NCBI GenBank assembly: GCA_038253125.1
Contig: JBBSHM010000012.1
Span: forward strand, 1 to 41,844
Direction of reading: 5' to 3'
DNA length: 41,844 nt
Source: JAUJNH01 sp038253125
GTDB taxonomy: Bacteria; Actinomycetota; Acidimicrobiia; Acidimicrobiales; JAUJNH01
Part shown: one piece after another, positions 8,966 through 17,817 of the stretch
Layout of the letters: every line of letters starts with the position of its first letter
How positions within the stretch are numbered: position 1 is the first letter of the stretch
The notes under the pieces: model-generated
Databases searched by the model: none
What the model saw: only the letters and a program-made list of their open reading frames with translations
What the model was told of the DNA's origin: nothing
Program-made: the position numbers and the translations under genes

Positions 8966-9784
8966 TCAAGCCTCGATCAGCGACCGCAGCGCGGTGGTCG
9001 GGTCAGCGGAGCGGACCAGGTGCTCGCCGACGAGCACGGCCGAGAAGCCGGCGTCGGCTAGGCGCCGGCATGAAGCCGGGCCGTCTATGCCGGACTCCGC
9101 GACCTTGAGAACCGTTTCGGGCAGCATCCGGGCCAGCCGCTCGGCCCGCTCCGGGTCGACCTTGAAGGTGAAGAGGTCACGCTGGTTCACGCCCACCATC
9201 GTCGCCCCGGCCTTGAGCGCCCGCTCCACCTCGTCCTGTTCATGCGCCTCGACCAGCGCATCGAGCCCCAGGTCGCCGGCCACAGCCAGCAGGTCCACCA
9301 GCTGGGGCTGCTCGAGGGCGGCGACGATGAGCAGCACGGCGTCGGCGCCCATGGTGCGGGCGTCGGCCAGGTCGCCCTCCCACACCGTGAAGTCCTTGCG
9401 CAGCACCGGCAGGCTCGTGGCCGTGCGCGCCTGCCACAGGTCATCCGGGGAGCCGCCGAAGTGGGCTTCGTCGGTGAGCACGCTGAGGCAGCTGGCCCCG
9501 CCCTGCTCATAGGCGCGGGCCATCGGGCCGACGACGAGGTCAGGCGCCAGCGGGCCCTTCGACGGCGAGCGCCGCTTGATCTCGGCGATGACCGAACAGC
9601 CCGTGACCCCTCGCAAGCTGGCCTCTCGCAACGTGGCCTCGAAGCGCCGGGTCGGGGGCATGTGACGGGCCCGGTCGAGCAGGCCTTCCAGTGAGCGATC
9701 GTCCCCCTTCACCCGTTCCCGGTGCCAGTCCAGGATCGAGTCGAGGTACGTGGTCACGTGACGACGGTAGTGGAACGGGGTCAT
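8966..9784 (-). CDS. trpC: Indole-3-glycerol-phosphate synthase
   Basis: Closes the indole ring from CdRP. The 272-residue TIM barrel shows VIAEIKRRSPSKG (catalytic Lys and Glu), VLRKDF (second catalytic Lys), LGLDALVEAH, GVNQRDL and VAESGIDG. Two starts are possible: ATG at 9784, preceded by GGCGAG, or GTG at 9757, which begins VTTYLDSILDWHRERV and matches the usual TrpC N-terminus better. The open frame extends to 10477, but that part lies over the lipoprotein gene and is not coding. It is 14 nt after the lipoprotein stop codon. Confidence 0.95.
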   Translation of the reverse strand: MTPFHYRRHVTTYLDSILDWHRERVKGDDRSLEGLLDRARHMPPTRRFEATLREASLRGVTGCSVIAEIKRRSPSKGPLAPDLVVGPMARAYEQGGASCLSVLTDEAHFGGSPDDLWQARTATSLPVLRKDFTVWEGDLADARTMGADAVLLIVAALEQPQLVDLLAVAGDLGLDALVEAHEQDEVERALKAGATMVGVNQRDLFTFKVDPERAERLARMLPETVLKVAESGIDGPASCRRLADAGFSAVLVGEHLVRSADPTTALRSLIEA

Positions 9785-9798
9785 CTCGCCGGTCCCGA

Positions 9799-10821
9799 TT
9801 AGGTGATCGGCGGACTGAACGTGCTCGGGCTGGTCGTGCTCGATGTGCTGTTCGGATCGAAGGGCAGCGTCGAGGTGGTGGAGGGCGGCGCCACGCAGGC
9901 CCGCAGCGGCAGGCTGAAGGTCTGGGCGGCGTTGACGGTCAGGTCGGCGGTGCTCTGGCCGAGCGCCTGGCACTGCAGCTGGAAGGTGGCCCGCCCCTGG
10001 GCGTTGGTGGTGGTCGGGCCGCCGAGCAGGAGCAGGCCGGCGCCGACGCTCAGCGTCACCGAGGCGCCGGGCGCCGGAGCCGAACGAACGACTCCGTCGG
10101 CATCGACCGAGGCGCTGCTGACGATGGCGGTGAGGTTGACGAGGCCGTCGAGCACGGGCGGGTCGGGCGAGACGACCGAGCTCACGGTCGTACCCGTGAA
10201 CCGGTTCAGCTGGAGCTGCACCTGCTTGTTCTGCATGCCCTCGAGGAACAGGATCTGCGGGGTGGTGAGGGCGAGGTCGGGGGTGCGCCACGCCCTCACC
10301 CGGTAGCGGCCACCGAGGATGCCCTGCGGCCCGACCCGCGGCGGGGTGACCGGCGTAGGCGGCCGGGTGGTCGTGGTGGTCGAGGCGATGGTCGGGAGCT
10401 GGCCCGGAAACGTCGTGTCGGGCAGGCTCGGCACCGTTGAGAAGCTGGGCGGGGCCATGACCTGCGGGGCCTTCCACGAGCCGCCGCCGTCGGTGATGAC
10501 GTCGATGCGGCCGATGGCGTCGCCGACGAAGCGCTCGAGCCGCACGGTGGCACCCGCCACGGGCCCGTCCGGGCCGAGCACCACCCCTGACATGAAGGCG
10601 TCACCGCCGAGCACGTCGACGACCTGGGTGGTTGGGCTGCCGGGGACGGGATCGAGCGCCACGCCCGTGTAGTCGCTGCCCAGGGGGGCGGTGGTTATCT
10701 GGCCGACGGTGGTGGGGGGCGGGGGGATGAACCGCTTCGTGGTTCCGCCGGAGCAGGCGGCGACGCCGAAGAGGGCGACCGAGACCGCCGTGGCCCCGAG
10801 CACCGCCGGCCGAGCCCTCAT
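9799..10821 (-). CDS. Predicted lipoprotein of unknown function inside the trp run
   Basis: The N-terminus is a lipoprotein signal: Arg-containing n-region, hydrophobic ATAVSVALFGV, lipobox VAAC with Cys at 23, then SGGTT. The mature 318 residues are Thr/Pro/Ser-rich. About residues 70-115 (MSGVVLGPDGPVAGATVRLE) resemble a carboxypeptidase-regulatory or Ig-like beta domain, and a second beta-rich stretch (GASVTLSVGAG, GRATFQLQCQ) near 245-300 looks like an Ig-like repeat. Thr-rich linkers (TTTTTRPPTP; TTSTLPFDPNST) separate and end the domains. The ATG overlaps the ygfZ stop by 4 nt, so it is co-translated with ygfZ and the trp genes. Mycobacterium also has a Trp-associated membrane protein between trpE and trpC, but I see no similarity that would equate them. 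Function unknown. Confidence 0.82.
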   Translation of the reverse strand: MRARPAVLGATAVSVALFGVAACSGGTTKRFIPPPPTTVGQITTAPLGSDYTGVALDPVPGSPTTQVVDVLGGDAFMSGVVLGPDGPVAGATVRLERFVGDAIGRIDVITDGGGSWKAPQVMAPPSFSTVPSLPDTTFPGQLPTIASTTTTTRPPTPVTPPRVGPQGILGGRYRVRAWRTPDLALTTPQILFLEGMQNKQVQLQLNRFTGTTVSSVVSPDPPVLDGLVNLTAIVSSASVDADGVVRSAPAPGASVTLSVGAGLLLLGGPTTTNAQGRATFQLQCQALGQSTADLTVNAAQTFSLPLRACVAPPSTTSTLPFDPNSTSSTTSPSTFSPPIT

Positions 10822-11672
10822 CGCTCCACCAGCGCCACGGCGGCCCCCGCCACCTCGAGCGTTCCGCCGACAGCCACCGCCCGCGGCACCAGGGCGAGCC
10901 CGGCCCAGCCGCCCTCGGTCGGTACGACGGTGGTGAGCACGCCAGCGGCTTTGCCGGTGCCGGTCGCCGCCATCTCCGAACCCTGGGCCGGCGGCGGCCC
11001 CTCACCGACGAGGCGTCGCAGTGAGCGGGGGGCGGCGCCGCCCCTGCTGTCCATTCGGGCCACCAGCTCCTGGCCGGTGTAGCAGCCCTTGGTGAACGAG
11101 GCGGCGGCGTCGACCAGCCCGGTCTCGGCCGGGATGGCGCGCTCATCCAGGTCCTGGGCGGCGGGGACGACCGCCGCCACCCGCACGCCCTCGAGGGCGT
11201 CCCCGGCCACCAGGTGGCCGCCGGGAAGGGCCCGGGCCTCACCCACGATTGGCAGGTCCCATCCGCACAGCGCCGGCCACGGCAGCCGGAGAGCGCCTTC
11301 GGGCGGCGGCAGCGAGGCCGAGCGTGCCGCGGCGTGCCAGGCGCCGTCGGTCAGGTCGAGCTCGGCCTTGGTGCGCAGCCGGTAGCGCTGCAGGCGGGCC
11401 AGCACGGCCGGCCCGGTGCCGGCGTCGCCGTCCAGCCGGAAGCGGTCCTCCGCCGTGCGGGCCAGCCGCAGGACGGCGACGATCCGGCCCTGGGGCTCGA
11501 GGAGGAAGGTGAGAGCCGTGGCCCCCACCGCCAGGGCGGCGACGTCCTGGCTGAGCTGGCCCTGCAGGAACGAGGCGGCCTCCGGGCCATCGATCGTCAC
11601 CACGTCGCGCACGACGGTGGCGATGGCGGTGCCGTCCAGCAGGGCGGCTACGGCAGCAGGGGTCGAGGCCAC
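10818..11672 (-). CDS. ygfZ: YgfZ/GcvT-like folate-binding protein
   Basis: Member of the COG0354 family, linked in other bacteria to repair or maintenance of iron-sulfur enzymes with folate. The family signature K-G-C-Y-x-G-Q-E appears as KGCYTGQELVARMDSRG with its conserved Cys. The N-terminal FLQGQLSQDVAAL is also characteristic. The start is GTG at 11672, one base after the trpE stop (TGACGTG), giving 284 residues; upstream in-frame codons fall in trpE and are Pro/Arg/Ser-rich. Its position between trpE and trpC is shared by co-transcription rather than by pathway. Confidence 0.9.
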   Translation of the reverse strand: MASTPAAVAALLDGTAIATVVRDVVTIDGPEAASFLQGQLSQDVAALAVGATALTFLLEPQGRIVAVLRLARTAEDRFRLDGDAGTGPAVLARLQRYRLRTKAELDLTDGAWHAAARSASLPPPEGALRLPWPALCGWDLPIVGEARALPGGHLVAGDALEGVRVAAVVPAAQDLDERAIPAETGLVDAAASFTKGCYTGQELVARMDSRGGAAPRSLRRLVGEGPPPAQGSEMAATGTGKAAGVLTTVVPTEGGWAGLALVPRAVAVGGTLEVAGAAVALVER

Positions 11673-11673
11673 G

Positions 11674-13203
<1,530 letters not shown>

Positions 13204-13205
13204 CG

Positions 13206-13562
13206 TCAAGGGCCGAACCGCCGGAAGAAGCACGAGTGCGTCCCGGTGTGACAGGCGCCCTGGCCCTCCTGGTCGACCTTGAACAGCAGGGCGTCTCCGT
13301 CGCAGTCATAGGACGCCTCACGCACCCACTGGCGCTCGCCGCTCGTCTCACCCTTGATCCAGACCTCCTGACGGCTCCGGGACCAGTACGTCATGCGGCC
13401 GGTGGAAAGGGTCAGGCGCAGCGTCTCGGCGTTCATCCACGCCAGCATCAGGACCTGGCCCGATACGAGCTCCTGGCACACCACTGGCACCAGGCCGTTG
13501 GCGTCAAAGCTGATGTCGCCCAGCTGCTGTCGGATGACGGGGACGGGGGTGGCGGTCGCCAT
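13206..13562 (-). CDS. hisI: Phosphoribosyl-AMP cyclohydrolase
   Basis: Opens the adenine ring of PR-AMP in step 3 of histidine synthesis. The 118-residue single-domain protein has WMNAETLRLTLSTGRMTYWSRSR, the metal-binding DCDGDALLF and the zinc-ligand block GACHTGTHSCFFRR. There is no fused HisE domain. The ATG at 13562 follows TAGCCT (13577-13572) by 9 nt, so it likely heads the his-trp transcript as a leaderless message. In Mycobacterium hisI sits directly behind hisF; here an lsr2-like gene on the other strand separates them. Confidence 0.96.
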   Translation of the reverse strand: MATATPVPVIRQQLGDISFDANGLVPVVCQELVSGQVLMLAWMNAETLRLTLSTGRMTYWSRSRQEVWIKGETSGERQWVREASYDCDGDALLFKVDQEGQGACHTGTHSCFFRRFGP

Positions 13563-13883
13563 GGCTGCCTAAGGCTACAAGCGGGCGGTTGTCCCCCCCG
13601 GACGATGACTTGACCTTCAACTCGAGGTGAACCCTTAACGTCTGAGAACATGGGTCAGGGCGGACGGCTGGCCGAAGGCAAGCGCAGGGAGAACCTCCAC
13701 AGGGTGACGATCGTCGTCCTGGCGGGGAAGCCGATTCAGGGCGCGCCGCCCACGGCCTAGTTCGCGGTATGTGGCGAAGCAATGCCGCTCCACGTCGGTC
13801 TTTCGGTGGTCACAGGGGTCCGCGTGAAGCGACCGTCGACCGTTTATGATGGACCCATTCACCCCGACATGAAAGAGGGAAAC
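13563..13883. other. 321-bp divergent intergenic region between hisI and lsr2
   Basis: It holds the hisI -10 candidate TAGCCT (13577-13572, minus) and the lsr2 -10 TATGAT (13845-13850, plus). A TTGACC at 13610-13615 followed 19 nt later by TTAACG could be another weak plus-strand promoter. A short stem TTCGC/GCGAA (13761-13765 and 13774-13778) is present. A 36-codon ORF at 13650-13760 has no recognisable features. Base composition is less GC-rich than in the flanking genes. I see no RNA family. Confidence 0.5.
13845..13883 (+). promoter_or_regulatory. lsr2 promoter -10 and ribosome binding site
   Basis: TATGAT at 13845-13850 is a strong -10; no clear -35 is seen at the matching distance. The leader of about 27 nt ends with AAAGAGGGAAAC before the ATG at 13884, so GAGG is a usable Shine-Dalgarno. 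This gene therefore differs from the leaderless neighbours. Confidence 0.6.
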
Positions 13884-14249
13884 ATGGCTCAGCGCACACA
13901 GGTGCTCCTGACCTGCGATGTCCACGATGGCGATGCCGAAGCGGTGGAGACCGTGGTGTTCACCGTTGAGGGACAGGCCTACGAGTGCGAGCTCTGCGAT
14001 GCCCACCTGACCGAGTTCCGTGATGCTATGGAGATCTGGTCATCGCACTCGCGGCCCGCAGGCCGCGGCGGACAGGTCGGCGCACGCTCGGCCCGCGGCG
14101 CCCGCGGCGCCCGAACCCGCCCCGCCCGCTCGGGTGACGGACCGACCACAGCAGAGGTGCGGGAGTGGGCCCGCTCCCAGGGGATCCCGGTCAGCACGCG
14201 TGGACGTGTCCCAGCCGAGCTGCACGCCGCCTACGAAGCGGCCCAGTAG
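13884..14249 (+). CDS. lsr2: Lsr2-type nucleoid-associated protein with a Cys/His N-terminal variant
   Basis: Actinobacterial H-NS-like DNA-binding and silencing protein, 121 residues. The N-terminal beta/helix dimerisation domain is MAQRTQVLLTCDVHDGDAEA followed by ETVVFTVEGQAYECELC. A basic Arg/Gly/Ala linker spans about 56-85. The C-terminal DNA-binding domain (about 88-121) reads EVREWARSQGIPVSTRGRVP with the RGR minor-groove motif at 106-108. Unusually, the dimerisation domain has Cys11, His14, Cys35, Cys38 and His41, arranged C-x2-H and C-x2-C-x2-H, which could bind zinc. The start is fixed by the GAGG ribosome site. It lies inside the his-trp supercluster on the opposite strand and converges on the small gene at 14276. 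Confidence 0.88.
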   Translation: MAQRTQVLLTCDVHDGDAEAVETVVFTVEGQAYECELCDAHLTEFRDAMEIWSSHSRPAGRGGQVGARSARGARGARTRPARSGDGPTTAEVREWARSQGIPVSTRGRVPAELHAAYEAAQ

Positions 14250-14275
14250 CCCGCACACGACCAGCTGACGGCCTC

Positions 14276-14605
14276 TCAAGGGCCTTCGAGCTCATCGGCC
14301 AGCCTGAGAAGCCACTCCCGGCCTCTCAGAGCCGCCGTCAGCTGGTCTTCCACGCTCTGCACGCCCAGCATCTGCCGCATCGGTCTCGCCCGTTCCGTCT
14401 CCTCGGCTGACTCCAGCGGAGGCTGCGGCATCGCGGTTATGGCGGCGGCGGCCGAACGGAACACCCGAGCGGTGCGGCCGCCGGCCTGCTCGGACAGGTC
14501 ACGGAGGTAGGCCAGCGCCGTGGTCTCCCTCTCGTCCCGCTCGGCCAGGGTCACCGCGGTGGCGGCCAGCCCCTCGATCACCACCCGCCGCTGCTCGTCC
14601 GACAC
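14276..14605 (-). CDS. Small helical protein of unknown function
   Basis: Not recognised. The 109 residues from the GTG at 14605 are almost entirely predicted helix and strongly charged, with blocks RVVIEGLAATAVTLAERDE and QLTAALRGREWLLRLADELE. No signal peptide, Cys pair or catalytic motif is evident. It starts 17 nt after the M42-type peptidase stop codon and is the last gene of the his run, 26 bp from the convergent lsr2 gene. The frame is open upstream into the peptidase gene, but that part is Gly/Arg/Pro-rich and looks non-coding. Probably a real gene; function not inferable. Confidence 0.6.
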   Translation of the reverse strand: MSDEQRRVVIEGLAATAVTLAERDERETTALAYLRDLSEQAGGRTARVFRSAAAAITAMPQPPLESAEETERARPMRQMLGVQSVEDQLTAALRGREWLLRLADELEGP

Positions 14606-14622
14606 CTGAGGAACCCGGCTGC

Positions 14623-15678
14623 TCAGGTGTCCAGCGGCGATGCCGCCAGCATGGCGGCGGCATCGGCGGCGATGGCGTCGAGCCAGCCCCGGTCCGCCGG
14701 GCCCGGCGGGTCCTCGCACAGCGACCGCAGGAGCGCAGCCTCGGCCATCAGGTCACCGACGAGGACCGATTCCGGCACCGGGCCTGTGGTGACCGGTTCG
14801 TCCGGCTGGTTGTGGTAGCCGGCCAGGGGCAGGGCCAGCCCGCTCGAGCGCAGTCCCCGGCCGCAGAAGGCGGTGGCCTCACAGGAGCCTCCGTCCATCA
14901 GGCGGCGCTGGGCTGTGACGCCCGCCTCCCGGGCCCGCTGCCACAGGACGTCGCTGAGGTCGGGGTCGAAGATGGTCCGCCGGTCGCCGACCCTGACGAT
15001 GACGCCGCCGCCCTGGGGGGCGTGGGCCAGCATCGGGGAGCACTCGAGCGAGAGAACCGCCGACGGGGCGGCCACGGTCCCGAGGCGCACGGCTTCGAGG
15101 GCGCCGAACCAGCCGATCTCCTCGGCTCGCGTGCAGACAAGGCTGGCCCGTGCGGTCCCGGCGTCGGCCAACGCGGCCACGCCGGCGGCCACCCCGACGA
15201 GGTCGTCGCAGGCCCGGGCGGTTATCCGACCCCCCTCGACCAGCAGGGGCGTGACGTCCCACACCGCGAAACCGCCGATCGGAGCCTCACCCTCGACCAC
15301 CTCGGCCCGCGCTCCCACCAGCCGCCCGTCCCGCTCGTCCACGGTGCGCAGCTCGGCCCGGCCCACCGGACCCGGTGTGCCCGGGCGGTGCAGCAGCACC
15401 GCCGACCCGGCCACGGCGACGCCGGCCCGCACGCCGCCCCGTAGGACCAGCCGGGCCATGGGACCGTCGACCGTCTCGACGACGAAGCCGGGGTGGTCGA
15501 GGTGGGCCACCATGACCAGGTCGGCGGCCCGGCCGACCACGAGGTTCCCCACCGGGTCACGACGGGTGGGCAGGCCGGCCTCGGCGGCCAGGCGCTCGAC
15601 AGCCAGGAGCGGCAGGTGCTCGATGAGAGGTACGGCAGGCTGGTCGACGATGGCGGCGACGGCCTCGAGGACGGTCAC
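14623..15678 (-). CDS. M42-family metallopeptidase-like protein
   Basis: Zinc-dependent aminopeptidase-like protein of the M42 (PepA/FrvX) family, 351 residues, typical length. Visible metal and catalytic blocks: VAHLDHPGFVVE (first His/Asp), ITARACDDLVGVAAG (bridging Asp), CTRAEEIGWFGA (catalytic and metal Glu pair), LSLECS, MDGGSCEATAFCGRG and a late His in AGYHNQPDEPV. The start is GTG at 15678. It follows hisF by 61 bp and so probably rides the his transcript; no histidine-pathway role is known for the family. Substrate unknown. Confidence 0.82.
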   Translation of the reverse strand: MTVLEAVAAIVDQPAVPLIEHLPLLAVERLAAEAGLPTRRDPVGNLVVGRAADLVMVAHLDHPGFVVETVDGPMARLVLRGGVRAGVAVAGSAVLLHRPGTPGPVGRAELRTVDERDGRLVGARAEVVEGEAPIGGFAVWDVTPLLVEGGRITARACDDLVGVAAGVAALADAGTARASLVCTRAEEIGWFGALEAVRLGTVAAPSAVLSLECSPMLAHAPQGGGVIVRVGDRRTIFDPDLSDVLWQRAREAGVTAQRRLMDGGSCEATAFCGRGLRSSGLALPLAGYHNQPDEPVTTGPVPESVLVGDLMAEAALLRSLCEDPPGPADRGWLDAIAADAAAMLAASPLDT

Positions 15679-15689
15679 GGGGTCCCCGC

Positions 15690-15761
15690 CACGCCGGCCT
15701 CGCCGTCACGCCGACCCCCGCCGCACGACGGCATCAGCGTCACGCCGGCCTCACCGTCAGG
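15690..15761. repeat. Short imperfect direct repeat overlapping the end of hisF
   Basis: Two 21-bp units, beginning CACGCCGGCCTC at 15690 and at 15741, differ at two positions (51-bp period). The second unit spans the hisF stop codon and last codons; the first lies in the spacer before the peptidase gene. It looks like a local duplication of the hisF end. Confidence 0.5.
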
Positions 15762-16498
15762 CCTGCGGCCGACAGGGCCTGCTTGGCCTCGGCCACCGTG
15801 CGCTCGCCGAAGTGGAAGATCGAGGCGGCCAGCACGGCGTCGGCGCCGCCCAGCACGACGCCGTCGACGAGGTGCTGGAGCATGCCCACGCCGCCGCTGG
15901 CCACGACAGGCACCGACACCGCGTCGCTCACGGCCCTGGTTAGCTCGAGATCGAAACCGTCCCTGGTGCCGTCACGGTCCATCGAGGTGAGCAGGATCTC
16001 GCCAGCGCCGAGGCTCGTGACCTGACGGGCCCAGGCCACGGCGTCGAGGCCGGTTGGGGTGCGCCCCCCGTGGGTGAACACCTCCCAGCCCGCCGGGACT
16101 CGGCGGGCGTCGATGGCGACGACGGTGCACTGGGCCCCGAACTCGGCGCTGACCTCGGCCACCAGCGCGGGCCGGGCCACCGCCGCGGTGTTCACGCTGA
16201 CCTTGTCGGCCCCGGCCCGCAGGAGTATGCGGGCGTCATCGACGCTGCGCACGCCGCCTCCGACGGTGAGCGGGATGAACACCTCTTCGGCCGTGCGGCG
16301 CACGGCGTCGAGCAGGGTGTCACGTCCGTCCGACGAGGCCGTGATGTCGAGGAAGATGATCTCATCGGCCCCCTCGGCGTCGTAGCGGGCCGCCAGCTCG
16401 GCGGGGTCGCCGGCGTCGCGCAGGCCCACGAAGTTCACCCCCTTCACCACCCGGCCGGCCTGGACGTCAAGGCACGGCACCACCCGGATCACCCGCAC
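15740..16498 (-). CDS. hisF: Imidazole glycerol phosphate synthase, cyclase subunit
   Basis: Uses ammonia delivered by HisH to convert PRFAR to imidazole glycerol phosphate and AICAR. The 252-residue barrel shows PCLDVQAGRVVKGVNF (catalytic Asp), FLDITASSDGR, PLTVGGGVRSVDDAR, ADKVSVNTAA, ILLTSMDRDGTRDGFD (second catalytic Asp) and PVVASGGVG. The GTG at 16498 overlaps hisA by 10 nt; a second GTG at 16492 would give the GTGA overlap common in this run and cannot be excluded. Its last codons are duplicated downstream. Confidence 0.97.
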   Translation of the reverse strand: MRVIRVVPCLDVQAGRVVKGVNFVGLRDAGDPAELAARYDAEGADEIIFLDITASSDGRDTLLDAVRRTAEEVFIPLTVGGGVRSVDDARILLRAGADKVSVNTAAVARPALVAEVSAEFGAQCTVVAIDARRVPAGWEVFTHGGRTPTGLDAVAWARQVTSLGAGEILLTSMDRDGTRDGFDLELTRAVSDAVSVPVVASGGVGMLQHLVDGVVLGGADAVLAASIFHFGERTVAEAKQALSAAGLTVRPA

Positions 16499-17211
16499 GC
16501 CGCCACCGCCTCGTCCACGCTGAAGCGGCCCTCGAACAGCGCCCGCCCGACGATGACGCCAGCGACGCCGAGGCCGGCGAGGGCCCGCAGGTCGTCCAGG
16601 GTGCCGACGCCGCCGCTGGCAACGACGGGAACGTCGGTGGCGCTGAGCGCCGACCGCAGCAGGGCCAGGTCGGGACCGTCGAGCGTGCCGTCCCGCAGCA
16701 CCGAGGTGACCACAAAGGCCGCCACCCCGCCACCGCTGAAACGTTCCAAAGCTTGCTCGAAGCCCTCGTCCACCGGCTCCTGCCAGCCGTGGACGACCAC
16801 GCGACCGTCAGGGGCTACGCCCACGTCGACCGCCACCCGTCCGGGGTGGCGGGTGCACAGCCGGTCGACGAAACCGGTGACGCCGAAGGCGGCGGTGCCG
16901 ACCACCACCCTCCGCACGCCGGCGGCCAGCAGCGCGTCGGCATCGGCGACGGCTCGGACGCCGCCGCCCGTCTGCACGGGCAGGCCGACACCGGCGGCCA
17001 CGGCCCCGACCAGGGCGCGGTTGTCGCCTGTGCCCCGGGCGGCGTCCAGGTCCACCACGTGGACCCAGTCGGCCCCCGCCTCCTCATACGAGCGGGCGAC
17101 CGCCGGCGGATCGTCGCCGTAGACGGTCTCACGGGAATAGTCGCCCCGGTGCAGGCGGACGACGCGGCCGCCGCGCAGGTCGATGGCAGGGAAGAGCTGC
17201 ACCCCGCTCAT
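16489..17211 (-). CDS. hisA: ProFAR isomerase (HisA)
   Basis: Isomerises ProFAR to PRFAR. The 240-residue barrel has PAIDLRGGRVVRL (catalytic Asp), VVDLDAARG, PVQTGGGVRAV, VVVGTAAF, VTSVLRDGTLDGPD (second catalytic Asp) and VVASGGVG. The loop that in PriA reads RGRGW is here VVHGWQEP, the common single-function HisA form, in line with the presence of a separate trpF about 8 kb downstream. The ATG at 17211 directly abuts the hisH TAG. Confidence 0.96.
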   Translation of the reverse strand: MSGVQLFPAIDLRGGRVVRLHRGDYSRETVYGDDPPAVARSYEEAGADWVHVVDLDAARGTGDNRALVGAVAAGVGLPVQTGGGVRAVADADALLAAGVRRVVVGTAAFGVTGFVDRLCTRHPGRVAVDVGVAPDGRVVVHGWQEPVDEGFEQALERFSGGGVAAFVVTSVLRDGTLDGPDLALLRSALSATDVPVVASGGVGTLDDLRALAGLGVAGVIVGRALFEGRFSVDEAVAACG

Positions 17212-17817
17212 CTAGCAGAGGTCGGCGAAGCGTTGTAGCACCGAAAGACCGGTGCGGCCCGACTTCTCCGGGTGGAACTGGGTGGCCCACAGCCGGCCGC
17301 GCTGGACCATGGCCGTGACCGGGCCCCCGTAGTCGCAGGTGGCGACCACGTCGTCGCCCGGCTCGGCGGCGTAGGAGTGCACGAAGTAGGCCCACGGGTC
17401 GGCCAGGTCGTCGAGCAGGCGGCACGGGGCGGTTGGCACCAGCCTGTTCCACTGCATCTGGGGTCGCTTCACGCCGTCCGGCAGGAGGCGGACGGTGCCG
17501 GCGAGCACGCCGAGGCCGGCGACGCCGGGCGCCTCCTCGGAGCCGTCGTAGAGCAGCTGCATGCCTATGCACACACCGAGGAACGGCACGTCAGACCCGG
17601 CCGCCCCCCTGGCGGCGACGTCGAGGCCGCTGTCATGCAGCGCCTCGGCGCAGCGCCGGAAGTGGCCGACCCCCGGGAGCACCACGCCTGACGCCGCCTC
17701 GGCCTCGGCCACGGTGGTGACCAGACGGGCGTCCGCCCCGATCCGCTCGAACGCCTTCTGGGCGCTGTGGAGGTTCCCGATGCCGTAGTCCAGGACGGCG
17801 ATCCGCACCCCGCTCAC
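17212..17817 (-). CDS. hisH: Imidazole glycerol phosphate synthase, glutaminase subunit
   Basis: Class I glutamine amidotransferase feeding ammonia to HisF. The 201 residues contain LDYGIGNLHS, the oxyanion strand LPGVGHF, the nucleophile Cys in PFLGVCIGMQLLYDGSEE, and the His/Glu pair in QFHPEKSG. It starts with GTG at 17817 immediately after the hisB TAG and ends one codon before the hisA ATG. Confidence 0.97.
   Translation of the reverse strand: MSGVRIAVLDYGIGNLHSAQKAFERIGADARLVTTVAEAEAASGVVLPGVGHFRRCAEALHDSGLDVAARGAAGSDVPFLGVCIGMQLLYDGSEEAPGVAGLGVLAGTVRLLPDGVKRPQMQWNRLVPTAPCRLLDDLADPWAYFVHSYAAEPGDDVVATCDYGGPVTAMVQRGRLWATQFHPEKSGRTGLSVLQRFADLC

Noticed and set aside
10300..10450. Thr/Pro-coding low-complexity stretch in the lipoprotein as a repeat element
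   Set aside because: It is explained by the TTTTTRPPTP linker of the protein and shows no duplication elsewhere.
8966..10477. 503-residue ORF extending trpC upstream
   Set aside because: The first ~230 residues lie antisense-frame over the lipoprotein gene and are Arg/Pro/His-rich without a fold; the TrpC barrel begins near 9784.
13206..13562. Possible trp attenuator or leader peptide before trpE
   Set aside because: trpE starts 2 nt after hisI, leaving no room for a leader; no Trp-codon run is seen.
13650..13760. 36-codon plus-strand ORF in the hisI-lsr2 spacer
   Set aside because: No ribosome site, no recognisable composition and no coupling to a neighbour; listed only in the intergenic description.
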